Source of the DNA: Sediminibacterium magnilacihabitans
GTDB lineage: Bacteria > Bacteroidota > Bacteroidia > Chitinophagales > Chitinophagaceae
Assembly (NCBI GenBank): GCA_002973575.1
Contig: PVEQ01000002.1
Coordinates: 62,001 to 126,000, forward strand
Length of the DNA stretch: 64,000 bases
Direction of reading: 5' to 3'
Every line of letters starts with the position of its first letter. Positions within the stretch are counted from its first letter, which is position 1. The position numbers and the translations under genes are program-made. Below, piece after piece: positions 35,425 through 44,723 of this stretch. The notes under the pieces are model-generated. The model made no database searches and was not told the origin of the DNA. It saw nothing but the letters and a program-made list of their open reading frames with translations.

Positions 35425-35600
35425 AGATAAGGCAGGTCTCCTGGCTTACAGCATTTTATCCGTTCTTCTCATTCCTCGTTACGGAACAATGAACATGTAT
35501 TGGATAAAACATTCTCGCTGCTTACAGTTGCGGGACAGCTCATGATTTAAACATGATTCCCTTTTAATCCTTCCATATAATGGAAAGAACCTTTATCTAT
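35425..35600 (-). promoter_or_regulatory. Cobalamin riboswitch upstream of metE
   Basis: Minus-strand sequence has the conserved elements in order: a P1 arm GATAAAGG near 35590-35598, AAAAGGGAA near 35557-35565, the B12-box-like GCTGTCCCGCAACTG (about 35525-35539), a CATTGTTCC...GGAATGAGAAG segment (about 35466-35492), and the 3' end GCCAGGAGACCTGCC (35431-35445) that can return to P1. This is the standard cobalamin aptamer. It lies between the nrdA stop and metE. The expression platform is in the 195-base stretch to metE and is not resolved by eye. Boundaries are approximate. Confidence 0.88.
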
Positions 35601-35655
35601 TTCGATAGGAGAAATTAGAAAAGAACTGTAGCGAAGGTAAGAAAATATATCTTTC

Positions 35656-38052
35656 CTACGCACTACATGTAATACAACCTTCCTGCATTGTGCAAGTTCC
35701 GCCATTCAGCAATTGATCGCTGGGAGCAGCATTGCCTTCCACCACCGATAATTGATGTGTATCTACCAACGGCTCTACCGATTTGCCTCCTTGCTTTTCT
35801 ACAGTGAATTGTACAGCCTGCGAAGCGGCTTTGGTACGCAAGTAATACATGCCTGTTTTCAAGCCTTTTCTCCAGGCGTAGAAGTGCATGGAAGTGAGCT
35901 TGGCTGTAGTGGGCGCATCTACAAACAAGTTGAGCGACTGTGATTGGCAGATATAAGCGCCCCTGTCAGCCGCCATATCGATCACCGCTCGTTGTTTGAT
36001 CTCCCAAACAGTTTTATAGATTTCTTTGATATCATCGGGAATACCATTGATCTTTTGTATGGAGCCGTTGTGCAGCATGATCTCGTTCTTCATGTCGTCG
36101 TTCCAGAGATTCAGTGACACCAGGTCGTGCAGGAGGTGTTTGTTCACCACTACGAACTCTCCGCTCAACACACGCCGCACGTATATATTGGAAGTATAAG
36201 GCTCAAAGCATTCATTGTTGCCCAGTATCTGTGAAGTGGAAGCCGTAGGCATAGGCGCTACCAGCAATGAATTGCGAACACCGTATTTCAGCACTTCAGC
36301 TTTCAGTGTATACCAATCCCAACGAAGGGTGGGTTCTGCATTCCACATATCGAATTGGAAAATACCTTTCGATACCGGTGAGCCCGCATAGGTTTCATAA
36401 GGGCCTTCTACTTTAGCCAGGTCTTTACTGGCCGTCATCGCAGCAAAATAAATGGTCTCGAATATTTCTTTGTTGAGTTGTTTTGCTTCATCACTTTCAA
36501 AAGGAAGGCGCAACAGGATGAATACATCGGCCAGTCCCTGTACGCCGAGGCCAATGGGACGGTGTTTGAGATTCGAAGTACGTGCTTCTTCAACAGGATA
36601 ATAGTTGTAGTCGATGATCCGGTTGAGGTTTTTGGTAGCTTCATACGTAACCTCGTACAGTTTCTCGTGATCGAACTGTCCGTTGATCACATATTTGGGC
36701 AATGCCAATGAAGCCAGGTTACACACCGCTACTTCTTCGGGTGAAGTATATTCCATGATCTCGGTACAGAGATTGGAGCTCTTGATGGTTCCCAGGTTCT
36801 GCTGGTTGCTCTTGCCGTTGGCGGCATCTTTATACAGCAAGTAAGGCGTTCCCGTTTCAATCTGTGCATCGAGGACGGCGAACCAAAGTTCCTGTGCTTT
36901 CACTGTTCTTCTTGCCCTGCCTTCTTTTTCATAACGTGTATACAATTCTTCAAATGCATCGCCCCAGCATTCATGTAATCCGGGCGCTTCATTCGGACAA
37001 AATAAGCTCCACTCTCCGTCTGCCTCCACACGCTTCATGAACAGGTCGGGTATCCACAGCGCATAGAAAAGATCACGTGCACGCATTTCTTCTTTCCCAT
37101 GGTTTTTACGCAGATCAAGGAACTCGAACACATCTGCGTGCCAGGGCTCCAGGTAAATGGCGAAAGCGCCTTTGCGTTTGCCGCCGCCCTGGTCTACATA
37201 CCTGGCCGTATCGTTGAAGACACGCAGCATGGGAATGATGCCGTTGCTGGTGCCGTTGGTGCCGCCAATATAGCTGCCTGTAGCACGTATGCCATGAATA
37301 GCCAGCCCAATGCCACCGGCACTTTGCGAGATACGGGCAGTTTGTTTGAGGGTATCGTAAATACCTTCAATGCTGTCGTCTTTCATGGTCAGCAAAAAAC
37401 AACTGCTCATCTGTGGTTTGGGTGTTCCGGCATTGAACAAAGTAGGCGTAGCGTGCGTAAACCATCTTTCACTCATCAGGTGATAAGTTTTGATGGCGCT
37501 TTCGATATCGTTTTTGTGAATACCGATGGCCACGCGCATATACATCTGCTGCGGACGCTCGGCTACTTTGCCATCGATCTTGAGCAGGTATGATTTTTCG
37601 AGTGTTTTAAATCCGAAATAATCAAAACCATAATCCCTGTCGTATATAATAGTAGAATCCAACAGCTCTGCATTATCCTGTATGATCTGCCACACATCAT
37701 CTGCCAGCAGCGGAAGATGTTTCCCTGTTTTGGTATCAGTGCATTCATACAATTGCTGCATCACTTTGGAAAACCGCTTGATGGTATTTTTATGCAGGTT
37801 GCTCACGGCAATGCGGCTGGCCAGCAATGCATAATCTGGATGCTTTACCGTAAGCGAAGCCGCCGTTTCTGCTGCCAGGTTATCCAGTTCTGTGGTAGCC
37901 ACTCCATCGTACAATCCTTCAATAACTTTCTTAGCCACATCCACCGCATTCACAAACCGGCGGTCGAGGCCATAACATAATTTTTCAATGCGCGCTGTGA
38001 TCTTATCAAACTTTACGCTCTCTCTTTTTCCGTTTCTCTTGATTACCTGCAT
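35656..38052 (-). CDS. nrdA: Ribonucleotide reductase class Ia, large subunit
   Basis: 798 residues; reduces ribonucleotides to deoxyribonucleotides with NrdB. An N-terminal ATP-cone starts at [18 protein letters not shown]. The barrel includes NLCTEI (about 374-379), the LxNPMxN-like core region and [23 protein letters not shown], which is a class I signature. The C-terminal redox tail ends CITCSA, preceded by another cysteine (CTMQEGC). It is downstream of nrdB, separated by 176 bases that hold a repeat element, so it probably depends on the nrdB promoter and riboswitch. The metE riboswitch starts about 55 bases past its stop. Confidence 0.96.
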   Translation of the reverse strand: MQVIKRNGKRESVKFDKITARIEKLCYGLDRRFVNAVDVAKKVIEGLYDGVATTELDNLAAETAASLTVKHPDYALLASRIAVSNLHKNTIKRFSKVMQQLYECTDTKTGKHLPLLADDVWQIIQDNAELLDSTIIYDRDYGFDYFGFKTLEKSYLLKIDGKVAERPQQMYMRVAIGIHKNDIESAIKTYHLMSERWFTHATPTLFNAGTPKPQMSSCFLLTMKDDSIEGIYDTLKQTARISQSAGGIGLAIHGIRATGSYIGGTNGTSNGIIPMLRVFNDTARYVDQGGGKRKGAFAIYLEPWHADVFEFLDLRKNHGKEEMRARDLFYALWIPDLFMKRVEADGEWSLFCPNEAPGLHECWGDAFEELYTRYEKEGRARRTVKAQELWFAVLDAQIETGTPYLLYKDAANGKSNQQNLGTIKSSNLCTEIMEYTSPEEVAVCNLASLALPKYVINGQFDHEKLYEVTYEATKNLNRIIDYNYYPVEEARTSNLKHRPIGLGVQGLADVFILLRLPFESDEAKQLNKEIFETIYFAAMTASKDLAKVEGPYETYAGSPVSKGIFQFDMWNAEPTLRWDWYTLKAEVLKYGVRNSLLVAPMPTASTSQILGNNECFEPYTSNIYVRRVLSGEFVVVNKHLLHDLVSLNLWNDDMKNEIMLHNGSIQKINGIPDDIKEIYKTVWEIKQRAVIDMAADRGAYICQSQSLNLFVDAPTTAKLTSMHFYAWRKGLKTGMYYLRTKAASQAVQFTVEKQGGKSVEPLVDTHQLSVVEGNAAPSDQLLNGGTCTMQEGCITCSA

Positions 38053-38120
38053 GACTGTATGATTTTAATGAGTTATTGTTTGTTTTGTTTACCCTATCAT
38101 CATCCCGAGCATTTTACATC

Positions 38121-38226
38121 GTTATCCCGAGCGCAGCCGAGGGATCTGTCCGAATGTGTGGCAGGTCCTTCGACTCACTTCGTTCGCTCAGGATGACGAC
38201 CTCAGGATGACGACCTCAGGATGACG
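38121..38226. repeat. REP-like palindromic element plus 14-bp tandem repeat between nrdB and nrdA
   Basis: A sequence with TCCCGAGCGCAGCCGAGGGA (about 38125-38144) and TCCTTCGACTCACTTCGTTC (about 38167-38186), a type of intergenic palindromic element common in Bacteroidota and related phyla, followed by CAGGATGACGACCT repeated at 38189, 38203 and, in part, 38217. It forms much of the 176-base gap in the nrdB-nrdA operon. Its RNA could fold strongly, so it may influence the ratio or stability of the two messages. Confidence 0.7.
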
Positions 38227-38228
38227 TG

Positions 38229-39197
38229 CTAAAAGTCTTCGTCCGTTGAAAATGTCTGCGCTTCTTTACCTGCGAGCACCCCTGCTTTCTGGTAGTCTCC
38301 CACCCTCTTTTCAAAGAAATTGGTCTTCCCTTCCAGGGAAATCATTTCCATGAAATCGAAAGGATTGGATGCATTGAATATTTTGGGATAACCCAGTTCA
38401 GCTACCCAACGGTCTGCTACGAATTCAATGTATTGCTGCATCAACCGCGCATTCATGCCAATGAGGTCTACCGGCAACGCTTCGGTAATGAACTCCTTTT
38501 CAATCTTTACTGCATCCGTGATGATCTCGTATACCTGTTCCTGTGATAATTTGTTTTGCAGCATACTGTACAACAAGCAGGCGAACTCGCAATGCAGTCC
38601 TTCATCGCGACTGATCAGTTCATTACTGAAGGTGAGCCCCGGCATCAATCCTCTTTTCTTCAACCAAAAAATAGAACAGAAACTGCCGCTGAAGAAAATG
38701 CCTTCCACAGCCGCAAATGCTACCAGTCTTTCTGCAAAGTTTCCGTTCTCTATCCAGCGCAAAGCCCATTCTGCTTTTTTCTTCACAGCGGGAACGGTGT
38801 CGATGGCATGGAACAATTTGTCTTTCTGAACAGGATCTTTGATATAAGTATCTATCAGCAAAGCATAGGTTTCGGAATGGATATTTTCCATCATGATCTG
38901 GAAACCATAGAAGCAGCGTGCTTCGGGCAACTGGACTTCACTCATGAAATTCACTGCCAGGTTCTCGTTCACGATGCCATCACTGGCAGCAAAAAAAGCC
39001 AGTACATGCGAGATGAAATGTCTTTCTCCATCGTTCAACGATTGCCAGTCTTTCAGGTCACCTCCCAGGTCTATCTCTTCTGCGGTCCAGAAACTGGCTT
39101 CATGTTTTTTATACTGTTCCCATACTTTGGGATAATTGATGGGCAGGATCACGAAGCGATCCTTATTTTCTTTCAATAAAATTTCTTCCTGTTGCAT
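38229..39197 (-). CDS. nrdB: Ribonucleotide reductase class Ia, small (radical) subunit
   Basis: 322 residues. The diiron-tyrosyl site is intact: Asp73 (FFAASDG), Glu104-x-x-His107 and Tyr111 in ENIHSETY, with E and E/H ligands later (WTAEE at 38-42 does not count). Tyr111 is the radical-bearing residue. This marks an oxygen-dependent, B12-independent reductase. The C-terminal tail ([11 protein letters not shown]) is the docking peptide for NrdA. The start ATG 39197 is about 120 bases downstream of a cobalamin riboswitch. nrdB precedes nrdA here, the opposite of many other genomes. Confidence 0.96.
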   Translation of the reverse strand: MQQEEILLKENKDRFVILPINYPKVWEQYKKHEASFWTAEEIDLGGDLKDWQSLNDGERHFISHVLAFFAASDGIVNENLAVNFMSEVQLPEARCFYGFQIMMENIHSETYALLIDTYIKDPVQKDKLFHAIDTVPAVKKKAEWALRWIENGNFAERLVAFAAVEGIFFSGSFCSIFWLKKRGLMPGLTFSNELISRDEGLHCEFACLLYSMLQNKLSQEQVYEIITDAVKIEKEFITEALPVDLIGMNARLMQQYIEFVADRWVAELGYPKIFNASNPFDFMEMISLEGKTNFFEKRVGDYQKAGVLAGKEAQTFSTDEDF

Positions 39198-39319
39198 AGT
39201 AATGTTTTTATTACTGATGCCTTGGGTTAGGGAGACAGGTCAATTACAAGAGAAGAAGGTTCCTCAACTGATGACCAGTCTTGCTTTTCACCCGAAAGCA
39301 CGACAATATTCCTGGATCT

Positions 39320-39520
39320 ATGGCAGGTCTTCTGACTTACCCGATCCCTGGGAGCCTTCCCATTCCTGCTGGCAGGAACAGTGGCTGATTGGATTCCAGG
39401 GATACATGCCCGCTGGGGCGTCGGGTTCACAGCTACGGGGATAGTTCCGGATTCATCACCGGATTCCCTTTTAATGCAGTAAAACGCAGAACAACTATAC
39501 CGCAACCATCAATCCTATAG
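39320..39520 (-). promoter_or_regulatory. Cobalamin riboswitch upstream of nrdB-nrdA
   Basis: On the minus strand: AAAAGGGAATCCGGTGATG (about 39456-39475), a TCCGGAACTATCCCCGTAGCTGTGAA-type region split as CCCCGTAGCTGTGAA (about 39427-39441), CAGCCACTGTTCC...GGAATGGGAAGG (about 39357-39390), and the 3' end GTCAGAAGACCTGCC (39322-39336). These are the conserved blocks of a cobalamin aptamer in the correct order. It is followed by about 120 bases and then nrdB. It occupies most of the 439-base gap between nrdB and the next gene upstream. Boundaries are approximate. Confidence 0.9.
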
Positions 39521-39636
39521 CAACATTACTAAATCAATCTTAACATGGCCGGACAGACTTATGCACCAATTGTTGAAAAATGTAAGAAAAGCTTATGTGC
39601 CGCAGCTTTCGCTAAAAGAAACAAATCCAGTCAGTT

Positions 39637-40317
39637 TTATTTGCTTTTTTTCAATAATAGCCTTATGGATGCCAGGTGCGACAATAATACCACAGGTACC
39701 ACACAGGCGGGAAGCCAGATATAGGGGAAATACAGTACGGCGATATTCGGTTGATCCAACCCAAAACGCTGGAAAGCGAATGGCGCAGAGAGAATCGCAA
39801 TGCTGACAATATTGATCAGCAAAATGAGGCAGATGATATTCCATACCAACAATACCCATTTATTGTATGTCTCTTTGCGGAAAGCGATATAGTAAATGAA
39901 CGGCGCCGATATGCCGGATAGTATGTCGAAATTCCAGCCTTCAAAAGTCATGATCTGCGGAACTACTTTATGCATGCAAAGCCACAACAATACGATCTCA
40001 ACCGGTATCCTGATGATGTGCAGGATAGTAAGCACTTTCAGATTCATACCATCAATAAAAGTTCTTCCCCGTTTCGTTATAAATAAAACTAGTATCACCA
40101 ACACATTGGGTAATGTGGCCAACAAAAACGCCGGTGGTTGGGCATGGGTGTTCCGGTAGTAAAATCCGGTGATGCTGATCACAGCTTGTGCAGCCAGCCA
40201 AATGAACAAGATAGATAGTACCAGGCGCATTTGGGTGGTGGCCAGTGCAAAGAAGTAAATAGTCAGCAAGGTGGTTAAGCCGAAAATAATTCCGACATAA
40301 GCAGGTACGTTTTCCAT
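39637..40317 (-). CDS. Seven-TM membrane protein, unknown function
   Basis: 226 residues with about seven hydrophobic segments (starting at 7-27, 30-50, 66-82, 92-118, 133-152, 155-178, 190-215). I do not recognise the family. There is no signal peptide beyond the first segment and no conserved catalytic motif. It lies upstream of the nrdB riboswitch on the same strand, with a 25-base gap to the next upstream gene, a second small membrane protein, so these two are likely co-transcribed. A link to B12 or nucleotide metabolism is not supported by sequence. Confidence 0.65.
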   Translation of the reverse strand: MENVPAYVGIIFGLTTLLTIYFFALATTQMRLVLSILFIWLAAQAVISITGFYYRNTHAQPPAFLLATLPNVLVILVLFITKRGRTFIDGMNLKVLTILHIIRIPVEIVLLWLCMHKVVPQIMTFEGWNFDILSGISAPFIYYIAFRKETYNKWVLLVWNIICLILLINIVSIAILSAPFAFQRFGLDQPNIAVLYFPYIWLPACVVPVVLLSHLASIRLLLKKSK

Positions 40318-40342
40318 AACAGGTATTTTTAAAAGAAGTTTT

Positions 40343-40855
40343 TTATACCGTAAGCCGCCCTAATTGCCGCAGAACGGCCTCCAGTTGTGCAGGCTCCTGT
40401 GTTCCGATCAACAGCTTGGTGCCATCCGTAAATTCAAGTTGCAAGCCTTTATTGCCAACCACATTCAATGCCCTTCCCCTGCCGAAAAAGCCATATCGCA
40501 TGCCCCATCCGCCATATTCCATTAATGGGTTGTATTCCCGGATATAGGCCCGGGTAATCTGGGTCCAACTATACTGTTTGAAAGAAAGACGGAAAGGGAA
40601 GAAACGGACATATATCCCATCTTTTCTCACCTGAGTATCGAGACTAATCTGGGAAATAAGAAAAGTAACCAGCAGGGTAAGCACCACGCTGAAGATCAGG
40701 CCGCCGTTGCCGGTTGGTTTGCTCTCCAACGTTGCTCCGCCGGCCATCTGTTTGCAAAATGCAAACAGCATGAGTCCGTTAACGAGCAGAAGTATCAGCC
40801 ACATCCACCACTGCCGGAACTTCTGCCTTTCCGAAAAAAGAATGGCCTCGTTCAT
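40343..40855 (-). CDS. Two-TM protein with PH-like C-terminal half
   Basis: 170 residues. Two membrane helices (about 17-34 and 52-70) are followed by a soluble beta-rich half with GIYVRFFPFRLSFKQYSW and GNKGLQLEFTDGTKLLIGTQEP, a pattern like the bacterial PH-domain/YdbS-type small membrane proteins. This is a pattern match, not a recognised family. It is probably in one transcript with the seven-TM gene downstream (25-base gap) and lies 32 bases upstream of the GH13 gene stop. Confidence 0.6.
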   Translation of the reverse strand: MNEAILFSERQKFRQWWMWLILLLVNGLMLFAFCKQMAGGATLESKPTGNGGLIFSVVLTLLVTFLISQISLDTQVRKDGIYVRFFPFRLSFKQYSWTQITRAYIREYNPLMEYGGWGMRYGFFGRGRALNVVGNKGLQLEFTDGTKLLIGTQEPAQLEAVLRQLGRLTV

Positions 40856-40887
40856 GTATCCGGAGATTTTGCCTTCTAAAGATACTA

Positions 40888-42765
40888 TTATGGCTGTAAT
40901 TCAAGCACCATGGTTCCTTTGGCAGCAACAGAGAAATGATTGCTATACGATTGACCAGTCAAAATGTCTTTTCCCCTGGCAAAACCCCTGGTGCGTTCCT
41001 GGAATTGATCAAAATCGATAGCAGCTTCCTTATCACTGGTATTGAGCACACACATAATGGTTTGCTTGGTATTGTACCTGAAATAAACATACACTCCATT
41101 AGCGAAAGGCAGGTATTGCATGGTATGCCCAATAGTAAGCGCTGATGAATTTTGACGATAATGCGCCAGCGTGCTCACAAAATTGAATGCTTCGTTTTCT
41201 TTTTCCGAACGGCCCGATGCTTCAAATTTATTTTCCTTGTCGCCAGGAAACCCACCGGGAAAATCAAAGCGTACCATCGCATCACTGGAGTTCTTTAAAT
41301 TCTTCATCAATATTTCTGTTCCATAATACAATTGCGGAATGCCACGAAGGGTGAGTAATAATACAATGCCTTGCTTGTAACGATTCATATCTTCTCCTGC
41401 CACGGAATAAAAACGATCCATATCGTGATTATCGAGAAAGATGCAATTCTTCGACGGGTCTTTGTATAAAATATCCTGTGCCAGCGCCATGTATAATTTG
41501 TTCACACCTTCTGTCCATCCAAAAGGCTGGTTGAGTGTAGCCAGCATGGCAAAATTCACCGGGAAATCTGTAACGCCCTGCAGGTTGTGTTTGAAAGGCA
41601 CTTGCAGGTTATTACGCGTAAAATAAGCGCTGCCAGTGATGGTGTTGGACCACACTTCACCAAACACAGTCAGGTTGGGATATTCTTTCAACAAAGCATC
41701 ATTGATGCGGTTGAGAAATGCTTCATCGCAATACTTATAGGTATCTACCCTCCAGCCATCGATGCCGAATGTTTCAGTGGCCCAGATAGCATACTGAATT
41801 AAAAAGTTCGCTACATAAGGATTACGCTGGTTCACATCGGGCAAATGCGGGGTAAACCATCCGTCGAGCATTTGTTTTTTGTCTTTGGCGCTGCCGTATC
41901 TGTCAAATACCACTTCATCACGGTGGTTGCTGCCGGTATAGGCAGGCCATTGATTGATCCAGTCTTTTGCCGGCGGGTCCATCACTATCCAGTGTTTGAT
42001 ACCGATATGATTATACACAGCATCCTGTATGAGTTTCATGCCCCTGGCATGGAGTGCATCTGATAATTGCAGGTAAGCTGCCTCTCCTCCGTAACGTTTA
42101 TCGATCTTGTACTGATCGGTAAACCAATAGCCATGAAAGCCGCTCAGCATGCCATTGGGTTCTCTTTCAAGCGGCATATCATTTTCTACTACAGGTGTCA
42201 TCCACACGGTGGTCACACCCAATTCTTTGAGGTAGTTGAGGTGCTGTGTCACGCCCTGTATATCACCACCATGGCGCATCAGTAACTGGGTTCGGTCGCA
42301 ACTGGTATCGCGCATATCAGCAAAGCGATCATTTTTCGTATCCCCATTACTGAACCGGTCAGGCATGAGCAGGTAAACAAAATCTTTAGCAGTAACTCCC
42401 TGCGCAAATTTTTTACCGTTGCCTTCCCGTCTGGTATTCAATGGCCATTGAATACTGTGTTTGTTGTTGCCATCATTGAAAGTAATGGTCACCATACCAG
42501 GCTTGGCCGTGGGAGCTATCGACAGATCCAACACCAGGTATTTGCTGTTCTCTAACTGATGCGTTTTTACCAATTGCACACCGGGGTATTGAATGCCGGG
42601 CTTTTCTTTGCTGAAACCTTCGTGCGTGCTTTTTACGACCAACTGCACTTTATTCCATTGCATACCGGTAAACCAGTTCGTGGGATATACCTGTATGTCC
42701 TGACTATAAGCAATGATGCAGGCACCAAAGGCCAGTGCCAGCAGGATTGTTTTTCTCTTGTACAT
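40888..42765 (-). CDS. GH13 alpha-amylase family (SusA/neopullulanase-like)
   Basis: 625 residues with a signal peptide (cleavage after about AYSQD, 21). An N-terminal beta-sandwich (about 24-110) precedes the GH13 TIM barrel. The catalytic triad is visible: Asp341 (GWRVDTYKY), Glu370 (FGEVW) and Asp448 (LDNHD). The combination of N-terminal domain and exported barrel is like SusA or periplasmic cyclomaltodextrinase/neopullulanase, which cut maltodextrins and pullulan. The stop-to-start gap to the MFS gene upstream is three bases, so the two form an operon. No SusC/SusD pair is adjacent. Confidence 0.92.
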   Translation of the reverse strand: MYKRKTILLALAFGACIIAYSQDIQVYPTNWFTGMQWNKVQLVVKSTHEGFSKEKPGIQYPGVQLVKTHQLENSKYLVLDLSIAPTAKPGMVTITFNDGNNKHSIQWPLNTRREGNGKKFAQGVTAKDFVYLLMPDRFSNGDTKNDRFADMRDTSCDRTQLLMRHGGDIQGVTQHLNYLKELGVTTVWMTPVVENDMPLEREPNGMLSGFHGYWFTDQYKIDKRYGGEAAYLQLSDALHARGMKLIQDAVYNHIGIKHWIVMDPPAKDWINQWPAYTGSNHRDEVVFDRYGSAKDKKQMLDGWFTPHLPDVNQRNPYVANFLIQYAIWATETFGIDGWRVDTYKYCDEAFLNRINDALLKEYPNLTVFGEVWSNTITGSAYFTRNNLQVPFKHNLQGVTDFPVNFAMLATLNQPFGWTEGVNKLYMALAQDILYKDPSKNCIFLDNHDMDRFYSVAGEDMNRYKQGIVLLLTLRGIPQLYYGTEILMKNLKNSSDAMVRFDFPGGFPGDKENKFEASGRSEKENEAFNFVSTLAHYRQNSSALTIGHTMQYLPFANGVYVYFRYNTKQTIMCVLNTSDKEAAIDFDQFQERTRGFARGKDILTGQSYSNHFSVAAKGTMVLELQP

Positions 42766-42768
42766 GTT

Positions 42769-44097
42769 TTAATCTTTTTTTTCTTTTACCACCAATGCAC
42801 ATACCAGGGCAGCAATACATAGCATGCATCCACCTACCTGCACTGCCAGCAACCGGTCGTTATGAAGGAAGTTATTCATGATCTTACCAAAGAACAATGA
42901 AGCGATGATCTCGGGCAATACAATGAAGAAATTGAAAACTCCCATGTAAATACCCATCTTATCGGCCGGTAAACAGCCAGCCAGCATGGAATAAGGCATA
43001 GATAAAATAGAAGCCCAGGCAATGCCTACCAGTCCCATCGCTACATAGAGATAGGCCGGCTCATGGATATGGTTCACTGCAATTAATCCCAGGCCACCCA
43101 ATAGCAAACAGGCGGTGTGCGTATATTTCTTGCCCATTTTTTTTACCCAAAAAGGCAGTGAAAATGAAAAGGCAAAAGTGACCAGGTTCAAAATGGCCGA
43201 AGTGGTGTTGGCATATTCCAATCCACGGGTATACAATTCGCTGTTGCCTTTGGCATCACCGCCAAAAATTTCTGCGGCTACACCTGTGCTGTAATAAAAC
43301 CACATGAGAAAGAGCCCGGGCCAGGTAATAAAGTTCACCAATGCCAGCCTTTTCATTTGAGCAGGCATTTGAAGAATGGAGGAAGTGATCTCTTTGATGC
43401 CACCGCCAAATCCTTTGTTGGATTCTTTTACTTTCGCGCGCCAGTTCAGATCAGACGGCGGGTATTCCTTGCTCCGGAACACAGTATATAAAACAGCTAC
43501 CAGGAATACAAAACCACCGATGTAAAATGAGAGCATGATGTTCTGCGGAATAGCTCCGCCTGCTTTATCTCTTGATACGCCGAACCATTCTACCAGTTTC
43601 TGCGGCAGGTATCCTGCTATAAAAGAGGCCAGTCCAATGAACATGCTTTGCATGGCAAAACCATAAGGTCTTTGCTGCTCATCAAGGTTATCGGCCACAA
43701 AAGCGCGAAAGGGTTCCATGGTAATGTTGATACTGGAATCGAGTATCCACAACATGCCTGCCGCCATCCATATCACCGATGCATTGGGCATGATGAACAG
43801 GGCCAGGGAGCTGAGTATGGCACCTACCAGGAAAAAAGGCCTGCGGCGGCCTAAACGCGGGTGCCAGGTACGGTCGCTCAGGTAACCGATGATGGGTTGT
43901 ACCAGCAAGCCGGTCATGGGAGCGGCGAGCCATAATCCGGGAATCTGTTCGGGGGAAGCACCCAGGTATTCATAGATGGCACTCATGTTACCCATTTGCA
44001 GGCTCCATCCGAACTGGATGCCGAAGAAGCCGAAACACATGTTCCATATTTGCCAGAAACTCAGGCTGTGCTTGACTCCTGTGTAGGTTGTTGACAT
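42769..44097 (-). CDS. MFS transporter, SLC45-like (maltose/maltodextrin type)
   Basis: 442 residues with twelve membrane segments. The WNMCFGFFGIQFGWSLQMGN opening, AAPMTGLLVQPIIGYLSDRTW with RLGRRRP after TM2-3, and MEPFRAFVADNLDEQQRPYGFAMQS are hallmarks of the SLC45/sucrose-maltose transporter branch. It probably takes the sugars produced by the GH13 enzyme across the inner membrane by proton symport. The three-base gap to the downstream GH13 gene shows a single operon. Confidence 0.88.
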   Translation of the reverse strand: MSTTYTGVKHSLSFWQIWNMCFGFFGIQFGWSLQMGNMSAIYEYLGASPEQIPGLWLAAPMTGLLVQPIIGYLSDRTWHPRLGRRRPFFLVGAILSSLALFIMPNASVIWMAAGMLWILDSSINITMEPFRAFVADNLDEQQRPYGFAMQSMFIGLASFIAGYLPQKLVEWFGVSRDKAGGAIPQNIMLSFYIGGFVFLVAVLYTVFRSKEYPPSDLNWRAKVKESNKGFGGGIKEITSSILQMPAQMKRLALVNFITWPGLFLMWFYYSTGVAAEIFGGDAKGNSELYTRGLEYANTTSAILNLVTFAFSFSLPFWVKKMGKKYTHTACLLLGGLGLIAVNHIHEPAYLYVAMGLVGIAWASILSMPYSMLAGCLPADKMGIYMGVFNFFIVLPEIIASLFFGKIMNNFLHNDRLLAVQVGGCMLCIAALVCALVVKEKKD

Positions 44098-44160
44098 AGC
44101 AATCGGTATCGTTTAACTAATATGTATTTATTACACAAAGTCTAAAAATACAACAAAACC

Positions 44161-44643
44161 TCATTCCTCCTTGTACCGGCGCTTTTTTTCTTCTTTGTAA
44201 TCCAGTTGTTCCACCAGTGATTCCGGTGTAGGGTTACTGGTAATAGCAACCGCCACCTGGAACAGCGCTACACATAAAACAATGGAAGTCAGCAGTTCTC
44301 CCCATGTAATGCCATATCCCCAAAAGCGGTACACAGCGGCATGGGATGGCTTAGCAATTTCATATATCACCGTTAAGGTATCACCTTCTTTCCATTCCCT
44401 CAATGGGTACCTGGCATCGATGGCATAAGTAATATTGCCCTCTTTATAAACGGCCTTGGGAATATTGATGCCTGAAGCGCTGTCTTTGAGCCAGTGAATG
44501 GTTGCCGGAATTTTTTCTCCGTCGAAATAGTCGGGTTGCCTGGTAAAGAGCAGATAACAACCGAAACAAACCAGGTAGAGTATGAAGATGCCTTTATACA
44601 ATGACGGGACTTTGATGGCAAACTTCGTTAATTTATTTCGCAC
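44161..44643 (-). CDS. Small membrane protein, DUF3592-like architecture
   Basis: 160 residues starting with GTG (VRNKLTKF). Membrane segments at about 16-33 and 108-130 flank a beta-rich soluble segment (YAIDARYPLREWKEGDTLTVIYE). This is the layout of DUF3592 proteins; no catalytic residue stands out. It lies directly beyond the smc terminator and is divergent from nothing, being on the same strand as the MFS gene 63 bases downstream. Function unknown. Confidence 0.62.
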   Translation of the reverse strand: MRNKLTKFAIKVPSLYKGIFILYLVCFGCYLLFTRQPDYFDGEKIPATIHWLKDSASGINIPKAVYKEGNITYAIDARYPLREWKEGDTLTVIYEIAKPSHAAVYRFWGYGITWGELLTSIVLCVALFQVAVAITSNPTPESLVEQLDYKEEKKRRYKEE

Positions 44644-44660
44644 CTGATATCATAAGCCCA

Positions 44661-44704
44661 ATAAAACAAAGAGCCGTATTTTCTAAAGCGGCTCTTTGTT
44701 TTAT
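44661..44704. terminator. Perfect 16-bp hairpin, bidirectional terminator after smc
   Basis: ATAAAACAAAGAGCCG (44661-44676) and CGGCTCTTTGTTTTAT (44689-44704) are perfect reverse complements around a 12-base loop. Both ends are A/T-rich so it can work on either strand; it follows the smc stop by 20 bases on the minus strand. Confidence 0.8.
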
Positions 44705-44723
44705 CAGAAACGTTGTATTACGC

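Noticed and set aside
35425..35600. SAM riboswitch before metE
   Set aside because: The conserved blocks are those of the cobalamin aptamer, including the B12 box and the GCCAGGAGACCTGCC end. The SAM-aptamer core sequence is not present.
38189..38226. Possible CRISPR-like or satellite array
   Set aside because: Only 2.7 direct copies of 14 bases without spacers and no cas genes in the window.
40888..44097. Polysaccharide-utilisation locus around GH13
   Set aside because: No SusC/SusD pair or sugar-sensing regulator is adjacent; only the enzyme and an MFS transporter are present.
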